Source of the DNA: Pirellula sp.
GTDB taxonomy: Bacteria; Planctomycetota; Planctomycetia; Pirellulales; Pirellulaceae
NCBI GenBank assembly: GCA_021299695.1
Contig: JAJTEK010000018.1
Location: forward strand, 62,001-126,000
DNA length: 64,000 nucleotides
Direction: 5' to 3'
This document shows positions 33,573 to 43,767 of the stretch, piece after piece. The translations under genes and the position numbers were made by a program. The notes under the pieces are model-generated. The model saw nothing but the letters and a program-made list of their open reading frames with translations. It was not told the DNA's origin and ran no database searches. Each line of letters starts with the position of its first letter. Positions within the stretch are counted from its first letter, which is position 1.

Positions 33573-36077
33573 CTATCTCGAGCCTTGCATGAGAAACGCC
33601 AATAGATCCCTGACCTCCCGGTCGCTCATCGTATCGAGCAGACCGGTTGGCATCAGCGAAGACCGCAATTCCTTTCGGTCCTGAATCTCTGACTTCTGAA
33701 ACGTTACTTCTTGGCCAAAACCGTTGCGGTAGACTTCGTTGCTCGATGAGCGCAGCAAAATTCCAGTGAAGTCGGAACCGTCGGTTAGCTCCAGATGCGT
33801 GGTATAAAACTGAGGCGCAACCTCCCGATTGGGTTCCAAGATCGACTCAAGGATCTCTCGGGGCGTTCCCTGCTTGGCAATCAAACTCAAATCGGGGCCG
33901 ACGACATTCCCCCGACCTTCGTGTCGATGGCACTGCGAACAAGCAGCCCCGGCGACATGGAAGAAGATTCTCCGGCCGGCTTGAGGATCCGGTGCCCCGT
34001 CGAGCCCCCCGAGGGCCTCGAGCCATTGGTCCAAGTTCCTCGGCTGGCGGGTCGTCGAACCGACAGACAGGACCTCAGGATCCAGTCCGCTTTGACGCAT
34101 GACCCGCTGTGCCTCCCGGGCCAACGAACCCTCGGGACCTTTGGCCAAAGATTCCACCAAGGCTCTTGCCGTCGGTCGGCTCGTCCCGATCAATCCGGCC
34201 AAGGCATCGAGCCGAAACGGTTCGTCCATCGATGCATCCCGGGCGATTTTTTCCAGAAGCTCATGCGATTCTTGATCCTTACGCAAGGCCACCGAGCGGA
34301 CGACCTCACGTGTCAAATCCGGATCGTTACGATCGAGCAAATGTTTCAACTCAACGATCCCTAACCCTTGGTGCTCGGCAGGTGCCAATCGCATCGCGTA
34401 AGCGGCAATGCGGGCAGGAGTGTTCGGGTGGGTAATCCGCTCGACGAGCATCTTCGCATCAGTGACCCCTTGGCTCGGTTCGCCCTTAAGTGTGTTGGTC
34501 GTCGCAAGGGCCGCTTCGAACAAACGGTACTCGAGCGCGGGGTCCTCGAGCATTTTCTGGACCTCAGGCAAGTACTCTTTCCATACCCCGTCGGCGATCC
34601 AACGCAGGGCTTCGAATCGGATCTCTGGGTCTGGATCCGACCAGAGCATTTGAACCCATCGCGGATTCTGGAAATCCTCCTTTCGCATCGCAACCAACGC
34701 ACCTACACGACGCTCGGAGGGCAAGGCTCGCCACTGGGCATGCGACCAGTCGCGAGCGATTCTTGCAAGTTCCCGCTGAGCCGCGTCGGCAAGGTAAGGG
34801 TCGGTACCTTGCACCCATCCAAACAAAGCTTCGAGCGATCGCTCCGCATCGCTAAGCCCCAAACCCGAACGCAAACGCTCGGCAAGTTGGGCTTCGGGGG
34901 TCCATTCCTGCGAATCCTTGACAAGCCAATCGGCGCGCTGGGGGTCGATCGTGAGTTTCCAAAGCCGCCCCATGCCATGGAGTTCGTAGGAAGGGGATAC
35001 CCAATCGGCAAAGTAATACTCGCGGTCGTTCTTGCGCACCATTCCGGTCGGTCGAAACATGTCACTGCCTCGAAGTAGCTCGATACGCTGGGCTCGAAGC
35101 GTCGCTCCTTGCCATCGCAACGGATAGTAATCGATGCAATGGTTGCTCCAGGATGGGATCATCACCCCACCTCCGAGGCCGACGACTGCGCAAGGTCCTT
35201 CGCCACTCGGGCTGATCATCCCAAGGGTGCCTCGCAGTTGGCCCTCCCAACAAACAAAGGGATGCACAGGAGCACTTCCATAGACATACTGAAAGCCGTA
35301 ATCGCCCCCTTCGACCACATGGAGCAGTCGGCAAGGAGGACGGCTACCCGGGTCATTCTCGGCCGCAAACAACACCCCATCGCTGCGCATCCACAATCCA
35401 AAGGGATTCCAAAACCCTTTGGCGATCCGGCGGAGATCCCCGCCGACTTTGGTGCAGTGAAATACGCCCCCTTCGCCCCGACCCAAAAGCGACTTGCCAT
35501 CGCTACCGCGGAGTGTCCAGTCTTTGCCAAAGTTCTCGCCGAGCGAGAAAATCAACCCACCATCGGTGTGCCAAGCCATCCCGCTCAAACCATTGTGGGG
35601 ATAGTCGGCCAACGTATCGAGCCCCGCGATCGTTTCCTCTGTGTCCCCCACCCCATCGTTGTCGGAATCCTTAACCCTCAAGATCCGATCGCGCTGGGCG
35701 ACATAAAGCCAACCGTCTGCCCCCCAGAGCAACTGCATCGTCGCTTTGGTCTTGTTGTAAAACACCCTCCGGTTTTTTCCTTCGGAGTCAAAAACCAAAA
35801 TCTCATCAAACTCCGGTCCCTGATAACTCGAAGGCCGAAAATGGGTATGGTTGGAAACCACCCAAATGTTTCCCTGAGAGTCCAAGTCGATCCCGGTGGG
35901 AGTGACCAAATCCGGATGCTCGGCCAACCGTTCGACTGCTACCCCAGGGACCCACGCCTGAACCTTCGAGGCCGTCTTGTCAGAAGACTCCTGGGCCGAC
36001 GTCACCTCAGAGGCTAATGCCACAAGCAACCAAAAAATCCAACTTACCAAGCCCAAGGAATTCGGGAGACTAGACAT
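33573..36077 (-). CDS. PVC-type membrane-bound dehydrogenase-like protein with c-type heme
   Basis: An 834-residue protein with a signal peptide (about 1-29). An N-terminal beta-propeller of the planctomycete dehydrogenase/NHL type (about 45-370; GIDLDSQGNIWVVSNHTHFRPSS and FWNPFGLWMRSDGVLFAAENDPGSRPP, trimmed), HEAT-like helices (about 420-660) and a PVC heme domain follow. In that domain ACSQCHRHEG supplies CxxCH, and SLIAKQGTPREILESILEPNREV and the terminal MSDREVRDLLAFLM are typical. These proteins are abundant in planctomycetes and probably periplasmic. The electron donor and substrate are unknown. Confidence 0.87.
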   Translation of the reverse strand: MSSLPNSLGLVSWIFWLLVALASEVTSAQESSDKTASKVQAWVPGVAVERLAEHPDLVTPTGIDLDSQGNIWVVSNHTHFRPSSYQGPEFDEILVFDSEGKNRRVFYNKTKATMQLLWGADGWLYVAQRDRILRVKDSDNDGVGDTEETIAGLDTLADYPHNGLSGMAWHTDGGLIFSLGENFGKDWTLRGSDGKSLLGRGEGGVFHCTKVGGDLRRIAKGFWNPFGLWMRSDGVLFAAENDPGSRPPCRLLHVVEGGDYGFQYVYGSAPVHPFVCWEGQLRGTLGMISPSGEGPCAVVGLGGGVMIPSWSNHCIDYYPLRWQGATLRAQRIELLRGSDMFRPTGMVRKNDREYYFADWVSPSYELHGMGRLWKLTIDPQRADWLVKDSQEWTPEAQLAERLRSGLGLSDAERSLEALFGWVQGTDPYLADAAQRELARIARDWSHAQWRALPSERRVGALVAMRKEDFQNPRWVQMLWSDPDPEIRFEALRWIADGVWKEYLPEVQKMLEDPALEYRLFEAALATTNTLKGEPSQGVTDAKMLVERITHPNTPARIAAYAMRLAPAEHQGLGIVELKHLLDRNDPDLTREVVRSVALRKDQESHELLEKIARDASMDEPFRLDALAGLIGTSRPTARALVESLAKGPEGSLAREAQRVMRQSGLDPEVLSVGSTTRQPRNLDQWLEALGGLDGAPDPQAGRRIFFHVAGAACSQCHRHEGRGNVVGPDLSLIAKQGTPREILESILEPNREVAPQFYTTHLELTDGSDFTGILLRSSSNEVYRNGFGQEVTFQKSEIQDRKELRSSLMPTGLLDTMSDREVRDLLAFLMQGSR

Positions 36078-36146
36078 AAGGGAACCTGCTCAAGGCGAAG
36101 GCCTGCTAGCACAAGGGTTTGCGAGAATCGCAGACCGAAAAGAAAA

Positions 36147-36218
36147 CTACCCCGCTAGGACTCGAACCTAGAATAAAGGAACCAAAATCCCTTGTGTTGC
36201 CAATTACACCACGGGGCA
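36147..36218 (-). tRNA. tRNA-Gln (UUG anticodon)
   Basis: The minus strand folds as a complete cloverleaf. The acceptor stem is TGCCCCG with CGGGGTA, the D arm GTG/CAC, and the anticodon stem AGGGA/TCCTT with loop TTTTGGT (anticodon TTG). The T arm is CTAGG-TTCGAGT-CCTAG and the discriminator is G. The 3' CCA is not encoded. Confidence 0.95.
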
Positions 36219-36237
36219 ATAAGAAAAGAGTGCGAGA

Positions 36238-36266
36238 AGTGTAGCCAGAATCGCCTCGCATGGCAA
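36238..36266 (-). promoter_or_regulatory. Promoter of tRNA-Gln
   Basis: On the minus strand TTGCCA (36266-36261) and TACACT (36243-36238) are separated by exactly 17 bp. Transcription would start near 36231, about 13 nt before the tRNA 5' end. The -35 box lies just beyond the 3' end of the HtrA gene. Confidence 0.65.
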
Positions 36267-36283
36267 CTGGAAACCAAACCAAA

Positions 36284-37645
36284 TCAACGAACTCTCGCAA
36301 CCTCAGGTGTCATCGCAACCATCAACTGCTGACGCTTGCGAATCACATAGTATTTCGATGGGGTCGATTGCTTGAAATTCGGGCTCGCAAGAATCCACTG
36401 CAGATTATCCATGCTGACGGTCTGCCATTCCATGATCCCAACGATGATGTCTCCGACCATCAAACGATTGCGAGCCGCAGGACTCCCAGGTCGCACCTCG
36501 GTGATCCTGAGCCCGCCTCGATAATCTTCATTAATACTAGAGACCTCCGAGAGGGGAGCGGGTGCCAAACGGATCCCGATCTGTTCCCAAGCCATCTTCG
36601 CGACGCTGGCTTCGGAATTGCTAGGACCTGCGCCCTGAAGCTGCAGGGTTTGGATTTTGGTGGTCCCGCCGCGAGCGATCGAAAGCTCTGCGGAGTCCCC
36701 TGGCCGACTCTCGAGAAGTGCCAACTCCACATCGAGGCGAGTCTGGACCGGCATGCCATTGACTTTTTCTACGATATCGCAGGCGTAGAGGGCTTGGGAG
36801 TTGGAGTCCTCACCCCGGTCGCTCCGGAGAATCAGTTTGCCCTGGCCGTTCTCGAACGACCTGGTCATTTCCATCCCCAATTCGATCGGTTCGCGGCGGA
36901 TCGAGGCGACTAGGTTGGCCATGACCTCGAGGGCCGAATCGATCGGGATTGCAAATCCGATCCCTTGGGCCCCGACACGGACCGCCACGTTGATACCAAT
37001 GACATCGCCATCTAGGTTCAACAAGGGTCCGCCGGAATTTCCCGGGTTGATGTCCGCATTGGTTTGAATGAGATCTTTGTACTCTTGGGTGCCGTTGACC
37101 GGAATGTCTCGGTGCAGGGCGCTGACGATCCCTTGGGTCACGGTGTTTTGATAACCGAATGGATTGCCGATGGCCACGACGGTCTCGCCGCGCATCAGAT
37201 CCGAAGAGGTGCCGAACTGGATGGTGGGAAGCTCCTTGACCGCAGGGATTTTGATCAAGGCCAAGTCGGTCGATGGGTCATAGTTAAGCAATTTCGCAAT
37301 CGCCGTTGAACCATCCGACAGGGTCACTTCGATGCGTCCTACATCTTCGACCACGTGAAGGTTGGTGATGATGTAGCCACGGCGATCGATGATCACCCCA
37401 GTTCCCATCCCATTGACTTCCTGCTTGGATCCCGCCCCACTTGCCGACGCTGTTGCGATCACCTTGTTGCCCTGGATACTTACGACCGCTGCTTCTGCGC
37501 GTTGGATGGCACGCACGATCGGACTTACCCTGGCGCTAGGATCGGTAGCTTGTGCCGATACGATGCCGAGAGATAGGCTCAAACCCATTGCCAAGCTCGA
37601 GAGCTTGAGCAACGACTGGCTTGTTTTTACAAGACGAAAACTCAT
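36284..37645 (-). CDS. Periplasmic HtrA/DegP-type serine protease
   Basis: A 453-residue protein with a signal peptide (about 1-33) and a trypsin-like domain with H97 (TNLHVVED), D127 (DPSTDLALIK) and S204 (NPGNSGGPLL), followed by one or two PDZ domains (about 265-445; RITEVRPGSPAARNRLMVGDII). It degrades or refolds damaged envelope proteins. The catalytic triad is complete. It lies just upstream of tRNA-Gln on the same strand but is separated by the tRNA promoter. Confidence 0.93.
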   Translation of the reverse strand: MSFRLVKTSQSLLKLSSLAMGLSLSLGIVSAQATDPSARVSPIVRAIQRAEAAVVSIQGNKVIATASASGAGSKQEVNGMGTGVIIDRRGYIITNLHVVEDVGRIEVTLSDGSTAIAKLLNYDPSTDLALIKIPAVKELPTIQFGTSSDLMRGETVVAIGNPFGYQNTVTQGIVSALHRDIPVNGTQEYKDLIQTNADINPGNSGGPLLNLDGDVIGINVAVRVGAQGIGFAIPIDSALEVMANLVASIRREPIELGMEMTRSFENGQGKLILRSDRGEDSNSQALYACDIVEKVNGMPVQTRLDVELALLESRPGDSAELSIARGGTTKIQTLQLQGAGPSNSEASVAKMAWEQIGIRLAPAPLSEVSSINEDYRGGLRITEVRPGSPAARNRLMVGDIIVGIMEWQTVSMDNLQWILASPNFKQSTPSKYYVIRKRQQLMVAMTPEVARVR

Positions 37646-37929
37646 TCTGGGCCCGGGTTTCTGCTCGGGGAATCAGTGCAACTTCGACGTCTAGCTTTGC
37701 AGGAATTGCGGGTCCCACCACCAGTTTCGACGACGCCGTTAGCATCGGATTTTCCGCTTGTCGGGCATGACGGAGATCCAATTCGAGTTAACAATCATCC
37801 CACAAGGATGAGTTCCCCTAGGCCTCCAATCTTACCTAGACTCACAGAGCACTGAGTACCGTTTCACTGAGTACGATTACGACGAAATCCGATGCGATGC
37901 ACGGAGCAATCGTCAAGGCAATCGTCGGA

Positions 37930-38274
37930 TCAACCCGGTGGCCAGTCCAAGGGACGCCCCCCGAGGATATGGTAATGGAGGTGAGGTACCGACTGGCCGC
38001 CATCGCTACCGATGTTGGTCACAACACGATAGCCCCCTTGGCTCAACCCGCACGTTTCGGCCACCTTGGCGACGACGAACTGCAAATGGCCAAGGAGTTC
38101 CTTGTCCTCCTCGGTCGCCTCGGCAAGCGAGCGGATCGGCTTTTTAGGAATCACCAGCACGTGCGTTGGTGCCTGGGGGTGAATGTCAGCAAATGCCAAG
38201 GACCACTGGTCCTCGTAGACAATCTTGGCCGGAATCTCCTTGCGGATGATTTTCGAGAAAATGGTCTCCGACAT
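37930..38274 (-). CDS. HIT-family (HinT-like) nucleotide hydrolase
   Basis: A 114-residue protein with the histidine triad HLHYH at 98-102 and the typical opening [19 protein letters not shown]. HinT-like proteins hydrolyse aminoacyl-AMP or other purine phosphoramidates. Length and motifs are normal. Confidence 0.93.
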   Translation of the reverse strand: MSETIFSKIIRKEIPAKIVYEDQWSLAFADIHPQAPTHVLVIPKKPIRSLAEATEEDKELLGHLQFVVAKVAETCGLSQGGYRVVTNIGSDGGQSVPHLHYHILGGRPLDWPPG

Positions 38275-38366
38275 GGCTTATCTGTTCTTTCGCTTCAATT
38301 TGTCTCATCAGAAAGATCGCGCTGACCCGAATAGTTTACCAAGCCTTCGATCGACAAGGGAGTGTC

Positions 38367-38747
38367 ATGCTAGCAAAACATAATGTGTGGAATCGCGCCA
38401 AGAGCTCGATGCTCTTAGGTTGGTTGACCGCAAGTTGCCTTGGGTGCTCGGTTTGCCCATCGCCCTACGATTACGACTATGGAACGTATGGGACCAAGAC
38501 CCCCCGAACCGACATGCGCCATGGCCGGGTGGGATCTATTTTGAGCGATCCGGTCTACCGAGGCGGTCCGACCCTTGGCGAGCCGGGCGTGATCACTGAG
38601 GGCTTCATCACCGAGGGCGTTGTTAGCGAGGGGGTCATCTCCGATGAAATCCTCTACGAGGGTGTGATCCCCGGCGAGCCACAACGGGTTCTGCGATCTC
38701 CGCTGCGAACTCCGCTGGGATCGCCAGGCGAGATTGTTATCGAGTAA
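38367..38747 (+). CDS. Small putative lipoprotein
   Basis: A 126-residue protein with a basic/hydrophobic N-terminus and cysteines in LTASCLGC, which could serve as a lipobox. A Tyr-rich stretch (YDYDYGTYG) and a run of imperfect repeats (EGFITEGVVSEGVISDEILYEGVI) follow. The family is not recognised. It precedes the FlgI-like/HEAT protein on the same strand by about 160 nt, but no operon signal is seen. Confidence 0.55.
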   Translation: MLAKHNVWNRAKSSMLLGWLTASCLGCSVCPSPYDYDYGTYGTKTPRTDMRHGRVGSILSDPVYRGGPTLGEPGVITEGFITEGVVSEGVISDEILYEGVIPGEPQRVLRSPLRTPLGSPGEIVIE

Positions 38748-38905
38748 TTCGCTTCGCTGAGAAACGTCGGACTCTCTACGCGAACCTTCTGTTCGAGAGC
38801 CGGGAAAGTGCCAAGCTCTCTTGACGCGTCGGTGTGAATTTAGGTAGTCAGGGAACTTCTGGAATCTTCCGAATACCCTTGGTCTATCACGAGGCAGTGC
38901 GTCAG

Positions 38906-40861
38906 ATGGAATGGAATTCTGTGGCCTTGACCCGGGCTCAGCGGGCCCAAGAGCCGAAGCTAACGCGCCGCGCTGTTTTGATTGCGACCCTCTCGTTCTG
39001 TTTGTCCCCGGGCTGCAAGCTCTTCACGAGGGACAAAAAAAGCGACTTTGAAAAGTCCAATGCCAAGCTCCAGGAGCTCCAGGCCGATCCAGATCGGCTC
39101 CGTTTGATCGGTGAGGTAGCCCGCGCCTCGGGGGTCCGACCGCGTCGATTTGAGTCCTTGGGCTTGATCACGAATCTGCCGGGAACCGGCGGGGTGGTCA
39201 AACCCAGCGCGCAGCGGGACATGATGCTCGAAGAGATCCGTCGCAACGAGATTCTCGATGCCGAACGTCTACTGGATTCCCCGATGACAGCCACCGCAAA
39301 ACTGAGCCTCTATGCCAACCCTTGCGATGAAAAAGGGGACTTGGCCGACGTCCTGATCGAATGCTCTGGCGAGTGCGATGCGACGGACTTGCGAGAAGGC
39401 CACCTGATGGAGTCGCACCTCTTTGAGTACTTTACGGTCAAGGACAGCCAGTTGCGCAAGAGCCTTGAGAAAGCCACGGCCAGGGGGGATGTGTTGATCT
39501 TTCCGGCTTCCTATTCAAAAACCAGCGAGATCGAGCCACTCAAGGGTGTGGTCTTAAGCGGCGGCAGGATCAAAGACGAATCGCGGATGGCAATTCTGGT
39601 CTCCGAGGAGTACCGTCATGTGCATTGGGTCAAGGCGATGGAGGCATCGATCAACCGTCGATTCTACTATCAGGATTCGGGCAAGCAGGTCACGGTGGCC
39701 AAGGGAAGGAACGATCGAGAGGTCCGGATCGCTGCGCTTCCAAAGTACCGATTCGATCCGACCCATTACTTGGGAACGATCCTCTCGTTGGGCTTTGCTG
39801 AGAGCCCCGAGCAAGTCGCCGAGCGTTTGGCCGGATGCCGTCGAATGCTCGGCCATCCAGAGCTTGCTCGCAAAGCCGCTTGGGAGCTCGAAGCCATCGG
39901 CAGCCCTGAGGCTATCGAGGCATTGAAATTGGCCTTGGCCAATGAAAACGACGAAGTGCGGTTCTACGCTGCCTACTCGCTGGCTTACATGGATCAACCC
40001 GAGTCGGTTCCGATCCTCGAGAATCTGGCTCGGATCTTTCCGAAGTATCGTGCCCACTGCTTGATCGGTCTGAGTGTCAATCAGCACGCATCGGCGAAGG
40101 AAGCTCTCGAATCGCTCCTTCAAGACCCCGATCCGGAGATCCGTTTTGGAGCTTATTGGTACCTCTACCATCGCGATTCCCGAAATCCGATGATTGCCGG
40201 CGAGCCGATAGGCGAATCGTTCCGGTTGGTTCGGATCCCGAGCGAGCATTCCCAGGTCTGCGTTTCGATGGAACGTCGCCCAGAGGTCATCCTCTTTGGA
40301 CCGACCCCGGAGCTCAAGATCGTCAAGCAGCTAGAGCCCACCCCATCGCTGCGCATTACGCCAATGTCGAGCGGTCTTGTCCGTGTGGCCAAACGGACCC
40401 TCAGCGGGGAAATCCTCCAAACGATCATCACCTCGGATCTGGTCTCCTTGATCAAATCGATGATTGCCGTTCAGGGCAACTACGGCGACGTTGTCCATAC
40501 GCTCGATGCGATCGAGCGATCAGGAGGTTGCTCGGCCTCTGTGGCATTGCATCCGCTCCCGCGTACCGGGCGACTCTACGGGACTCCCACGGAGGTTGAG
40601 TTCTCTGAATCGAGTCGATCCGAGTCGAGTCAGTCAGAATCGAGTCTGTCCGAATCGAGCTTATCGGAATCCGATGACGCTCAACCGATCGATGGGCCAA
40701 GCAGCGATCTGCCATCGCTTGGGGACTCAAGCAGCGCAGGATCGCCCAAGAATGAATTGGATGTTCAAAGATCGGATCCTTTGAGTTCGGGGGCTCGTTC
40801 GTATTCGACGACTAAGACCCCTTGGTATCGCCGCATGCCGTTTACCAACACCTCTGACTGA
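38906..40861 (+). CDS. FlgI-like lipoprotein with inserted HEAT repeats
   Basis: A 651-residue protein from ATG 38906 (the open frame starts at GTG 38834). A hydrophobic segment ends near SPGC, a possible lipobox. The N-terminal part (about 75-260) follows the flagellar P-ring protein FlgI: IGEVARASGVRPRRFESLGL then LPGTGG, a GDLADVLIECSGECDATDLREGHL segment and GGRIKDESR. Next come HEAT repeats (about 310-420). Then a second FlgI-like part ends DVVHTLDAIERSGGC, like the FlgI C-terminus. The tail has SESS repeats. It seems to be a FlgI relative split by a HEAT insertion, probably an envelope protein and not a classical P-ring. Confidence 0.7.
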   Translation: MEWNSVALTRAQRAQEPKLTRRAVLIATLSFCLSPGCKLFTRDKKSDFEKSNAKLQELQADPDRLRLIGEVARASGVRPRRFESLGLITNLPGTGGVVKPSAQRDMMLEEIRRNEILDAERLLDSPMTATAKLSLYANPCDEKGDLADVLIECSGECDATDLREGHLMESHLFEYFTVKDSQLRKSLEKATARGDVLIFPASYSKTSEIEPLKGVVLSGGRIKDESRMAILVSEEYRHVHWVKAMEASINRRFYYQDSGKQVTVAKGRNDREVRIAALPKYRFDPTHYLGTILSLGFAESPEQVAERLAGCRRMLGHPELARKAAWELEAIGSPEAIEALKLALANENDEVRFYAAYSLAYMDQPESVPILENLARIFPKYRAHCLIGLSVNQHASAKEALESLLQDPDPEIRFGAYWYLYHRDSRNPMIAGEPIGESFRLVRIPSEHSQVCVSMERRPEVILFGPTPELKIVKQLEPTPSLRITPMSSGLVRVAKRTLSGEILQTIITSDLVSLIKSMIAVQGNYGDVVHTLDAIERSGGCSASVALHPLPRTGRLYGTPTEVEFSESSRSESSQSESSLSESSLSESDDAQPIDGPSSDLPSLGDSSSAGSPKNELDVQRSDPLSSGARSYSTTKTPWYRRMPFTNTSD

Positions 40862-40869
40862 GAGGACGC

Positions 40870-43767
40870 ATGTTACGAGCGCTGGAACTCTCAGGCTTCA
40901 AAAGTTTTGCAGACCGTACGCGATTTGACTTCGCCGATGGGATCACCGTGGTTGTCGGTCCCAACGGTTCGGGCAAATCGAACGTCGTCGATGCGATCAA
41001 ATGGGTTTTGGGAGCCCAGAGCGCCAAGGCCCTGCGCGGCTCGGACATGACGGATGTGATTTTCAAAGGATCTGCGCAAGGTGGTCGCAAGCCGGCCAAC
41101 AGCGCAGAGGTCACATTGGTTTTGGACAATCGAAAACGGATCTTGCCGACGGACTTCGATGAGGTGCAAGTCAGTCGGCGGGTTTACCGCAGCGGAGAAG
41201 GGGAGTATGCGATCAACGGGCGTCCGTGCCGACTCAAGGACGTCCGAGAGCTTTTCCGAGGCACGGGCGTTGGCTTTGACGCTTATAGTCTCATCGAGCA
41301 GGGCAAGGTGGATCGGTTGCTTCAGTCCTCCTCAAAGGATCGGCGGGCGATCTTCGAGGAGGCTGCAGGGATCTCTCGATTCAAGGCACGCAAGGCCGAG
41401 GCCGAGCGCCGCATGGCGCGCGTCGACCAGAACATGGTGCGGCTTCGAGATATTGTCGAGGAGGTGGGCAATCGTCTCTCTGCGCTAAAAAATCAGGCGA
41501 CTCGAGCTCAGCGTTACCGGGAATTAAACTCCAAAATGCTCTCGCAGCGACGTAGGCTCGGGACCCTAGAGCGCAACGAACTGCAAAAGCAACTTGCGAA
41601 ATCGGTCCAGCAGGTCCGCCATGCCATCGATCAAAAAATCGCCTTCGAAGGCCAGCTTCAAGCCATCGAAACCCAATGGAATGAGGCGACGAAAGGAGTG
41701 CAGGACCGCCAAGCGACTCTTGAGGCAACCCAAAGAAGCATCATCGATCTTCAGACGATCCAAGCAAAGAAAACCGGCGAATTGGCGTCCTTGCGCCAAC
41801 GGCATTCCGAGTGGCTCACCGAACAAGCGAACTTGCAAGATCGCATCGAATCGCTCGAACGCCGTGTCTCAATCAGCCAAGAAGAAATCAACGAGCGGAA
41901 CGGAGAACTCGACGAACTTGACGCCCAACGCCATGCGCATGCCGAGTCCCTTGCGCAACTCGACCAAACGTGCAAAGATCGCGATTTGCAACTCGGCGAG
42001 CAACGCTCGAGGCTCGAGTTGCTCAGACTCGAGCAACAGAACCTCCGAGATGCGATCTCCCAAGTCCGTTACGATGCTTCGTTGCATGAATCCAAGCTAG
42101 AACAGCTCGCCGATGCGATCGACCAAGGCCGTCAAGCATCCGAAGGGATCGAACTGCAGCTTCGAGAACTCAAGACCGAGTACGAACGATTGTCCTCGGA
42201 CAAGCAGCAGGCCGAGCAAGGTTATGGGTTGGCGATCGCCGCCCGAGAGTCGGCAAAAGAACTCTTCGAGCAAATGACTCAGTTGCAAGATCAACAATTG
42301 CAGGAGATGCTCGAGGTCCATGCGCAGATCCAAAGGCTGCGCGAGCGCAGCAAAGTCCTCGAGGAGCTCGAGGACCAATTTGCAACCGCCGGAAAGGGTG
42401 GTCAGCAACTGATCCGCGCGGCGGCTGAGCTAGTCGAACGAAAATCGCAAGAGCACAGTTATTCGCTAGAAACGAATATGCTCGAACAAGCCGCTAGGTC
42501 GATTCAAGGAATCGTCGCGGATTTGATCAGCTCCGAATTGCATCTGGCTCCGCTGGTCGATGTGGCCCTAGGACCTCATGCCGATGCGGTCGTCCTGACC
42601 GATGGCCAAGTGGTCGATTGGATCCAAGACCGACGGCTAGAGCCCAACGGACGCGTGACGCTCCTGAGACTCGATCGGTTGCCAGCACGCAGGACCGGCG
42701 AGAAGATCCAGCTCGACGGACTCCGAGGTGTGCTCGGCCGCGCCGACCGATTGGTTCGCTACGAGACAACCCATGAGCCTCTGGTCCGATCGCTCCTAGG
42801 GACAACTTGGTTCGTCGAGTCGCTCACGACAGCGTTGGAGTTGAGTCACCTGCGCGGAGCGGGACTGCGGTTTGTTACCGCCGAGTGCCAATTGATCGAT
42901 AGCGATGGGAGCATTACCATCGGTTCATTGCAAGCCGGCTTGGGACTCGTCTCACGGCGCAGCGAGATGCAAGCAGCCGAGGAACAGATCGAAAATCTGC
43001 AAATGCGATACTTGCAAGCCAAATCGACGCTCGAGCAGACTCAGCAAGAACACCACATCGCCTCGGAAAAAGTCCGTTCGACCGAAAAAGAGGTTTTCGA
43101 CACGCAACGGAATGTCGAGTCGATCCATGAACGCATGCTCGGTCGAGCCAAGCGTTCCGAGGAACTCCATGATGAATTGCTCGCCAAGCAATCGGCGATC
43201 TTTGAGTATGAGTCCCAGCGCTCGAGCTTGCTCGATCTCTTGAGCGAGAGGAAACTTGCGCTCGAAAAACTCCACGACCAGAGCCAAGCGATTCTCGAGA
43301 CACTCGCTCAAAAAGAAAGCGAATTCGAAGAGCTCGAGCTTTTGTCTCGCGCCTCGCAGAGCGAATTGGTCGACAAACGGGTCGCCGCGGCACGTCTCGA
43401 ACAACGCATCGACGGACTCAGAACCACCCTGAAGCAATTGCTCAACGACACCCACGAGCGGAATCATCATGTCCAGGTCGCTAACGATGGGCTCCAAAGC
43501 TTAGCCAACCGCATCGCAGAAATCACCGATCAAGCCGAAAGGCTCCGAGAGGAACTCTCTGAGGAAGACCAACAACTCGTCGAACTACAGCAAGCTCGAC
43601 AGGTCGCTCTCGAGTCGCTCGAAGCTGGGCAGTTCGAACTTCAAAACATCGCTCAAAACCGAGACGGCTTGCAACGACAGATCGATAAATGGACCGATCG
43701 TTGTGCGAACTTTGAACTCGAGCAAACCCGGCTGGAACAAGAACTCCATTCCTTTGTGTCTCGATAA
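40870..43767 (+). CDS. smc: Chromosome partition protein SMC, N-terminal part, frame-disrupted
   Basis: SMC is the ATPase of bacterial condensin. Walker A is GPNGSGKSN (30-38) and the RGSDMTDVIFKGS segment follows. Long coiled coils flank a hinge (about 535-680, LVDVALGPHADAVVLTDGQ). The frame ends after about 965 residues at LEQELHSFVSR, before the C-terminal ATPase half. That half, with the ABC signature and Walker B, is in the next frame (43703-44467). ATG 40870 follows the upstream gene by 8 nt. Either one base is wrong near 43757 or a larger segment is lost; without repair no complete ATPase is made. Confidence 0.9.
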   Translation: MLRALELSGFKSFADRTRFDFADGITVVVGPNGSGKSNVVDAIKWVLGAQSAKALRGSDMTDVIFKGSAQGGRKPANSAEVTLVLDNRKRILPTDFDEVQVSRRVYRSGEGEYAINGRPCRLKDVRELFRGTGVGFDAYSLIEQGKVDRLLQSSSKDRRAIFEEAAGISRFKARKAEAERRMARVDQNMVRLRDIVEEVGNRLSALKNQATRAQRYRELNSKMLSQRRRLGTLERNELQKQLAKSVQQVRHAIDQKIAFEGQLQAIETQWNEATKGVQDRQATLEATQRSIIDLQTIQAKKTGELASLRQRHSEWLTEQANLQDRIESLERRVSISQEEINERNGELDELDAQRHAHAESLAQLDQTCKDRDLQLGEQRSRLELLRLEQQNLRDAISQVRYDASLHESKLEQLADAIDQGRQASEGIELQLRELKTEYERLSSDKQQAEQGYGLAIAARESAKELFEQMTQLQDQQLQEMLEVHAQIQRLRERSKVLEELEDQFATAGKGGQQLIRAAAELVERKSQEHSYSLETNMLEQAARSIQGIVADLISSELHLAPLVDVALGPHADAVVLTDGQVVDWIQDRRLEPNGRVTLLRLDRLPARRTGEKIQLDGLRGVLGRADRLVRYETTHEPLVRSLLGTTWFVESLTTALELSHLRGAGLRFVTAECQLIDSDGSITIGSLQAGLGLVSRRSEMQAAEEQIENLQMRYLQAKSTLEQTQQEHHIASEKVRSTEKEVFDTQRNVESIHERMLGRAKRSEELHDELLAKQSAIFEYESQRSSLLDLLSERKLALEKLHDQSQAILETLAQKESEFEELELLSRASQSELVDKRVAAARLEQRIDGLRTTLKQLLNDTHERNHHVQVANDGLQSLANRIAEITDQAERLREELSEEDQQLVELQQARQVALESLEAGQFELQNIAQNRDGLQRQIDKWTDRCANFELEQTRLEQELHSFVSR

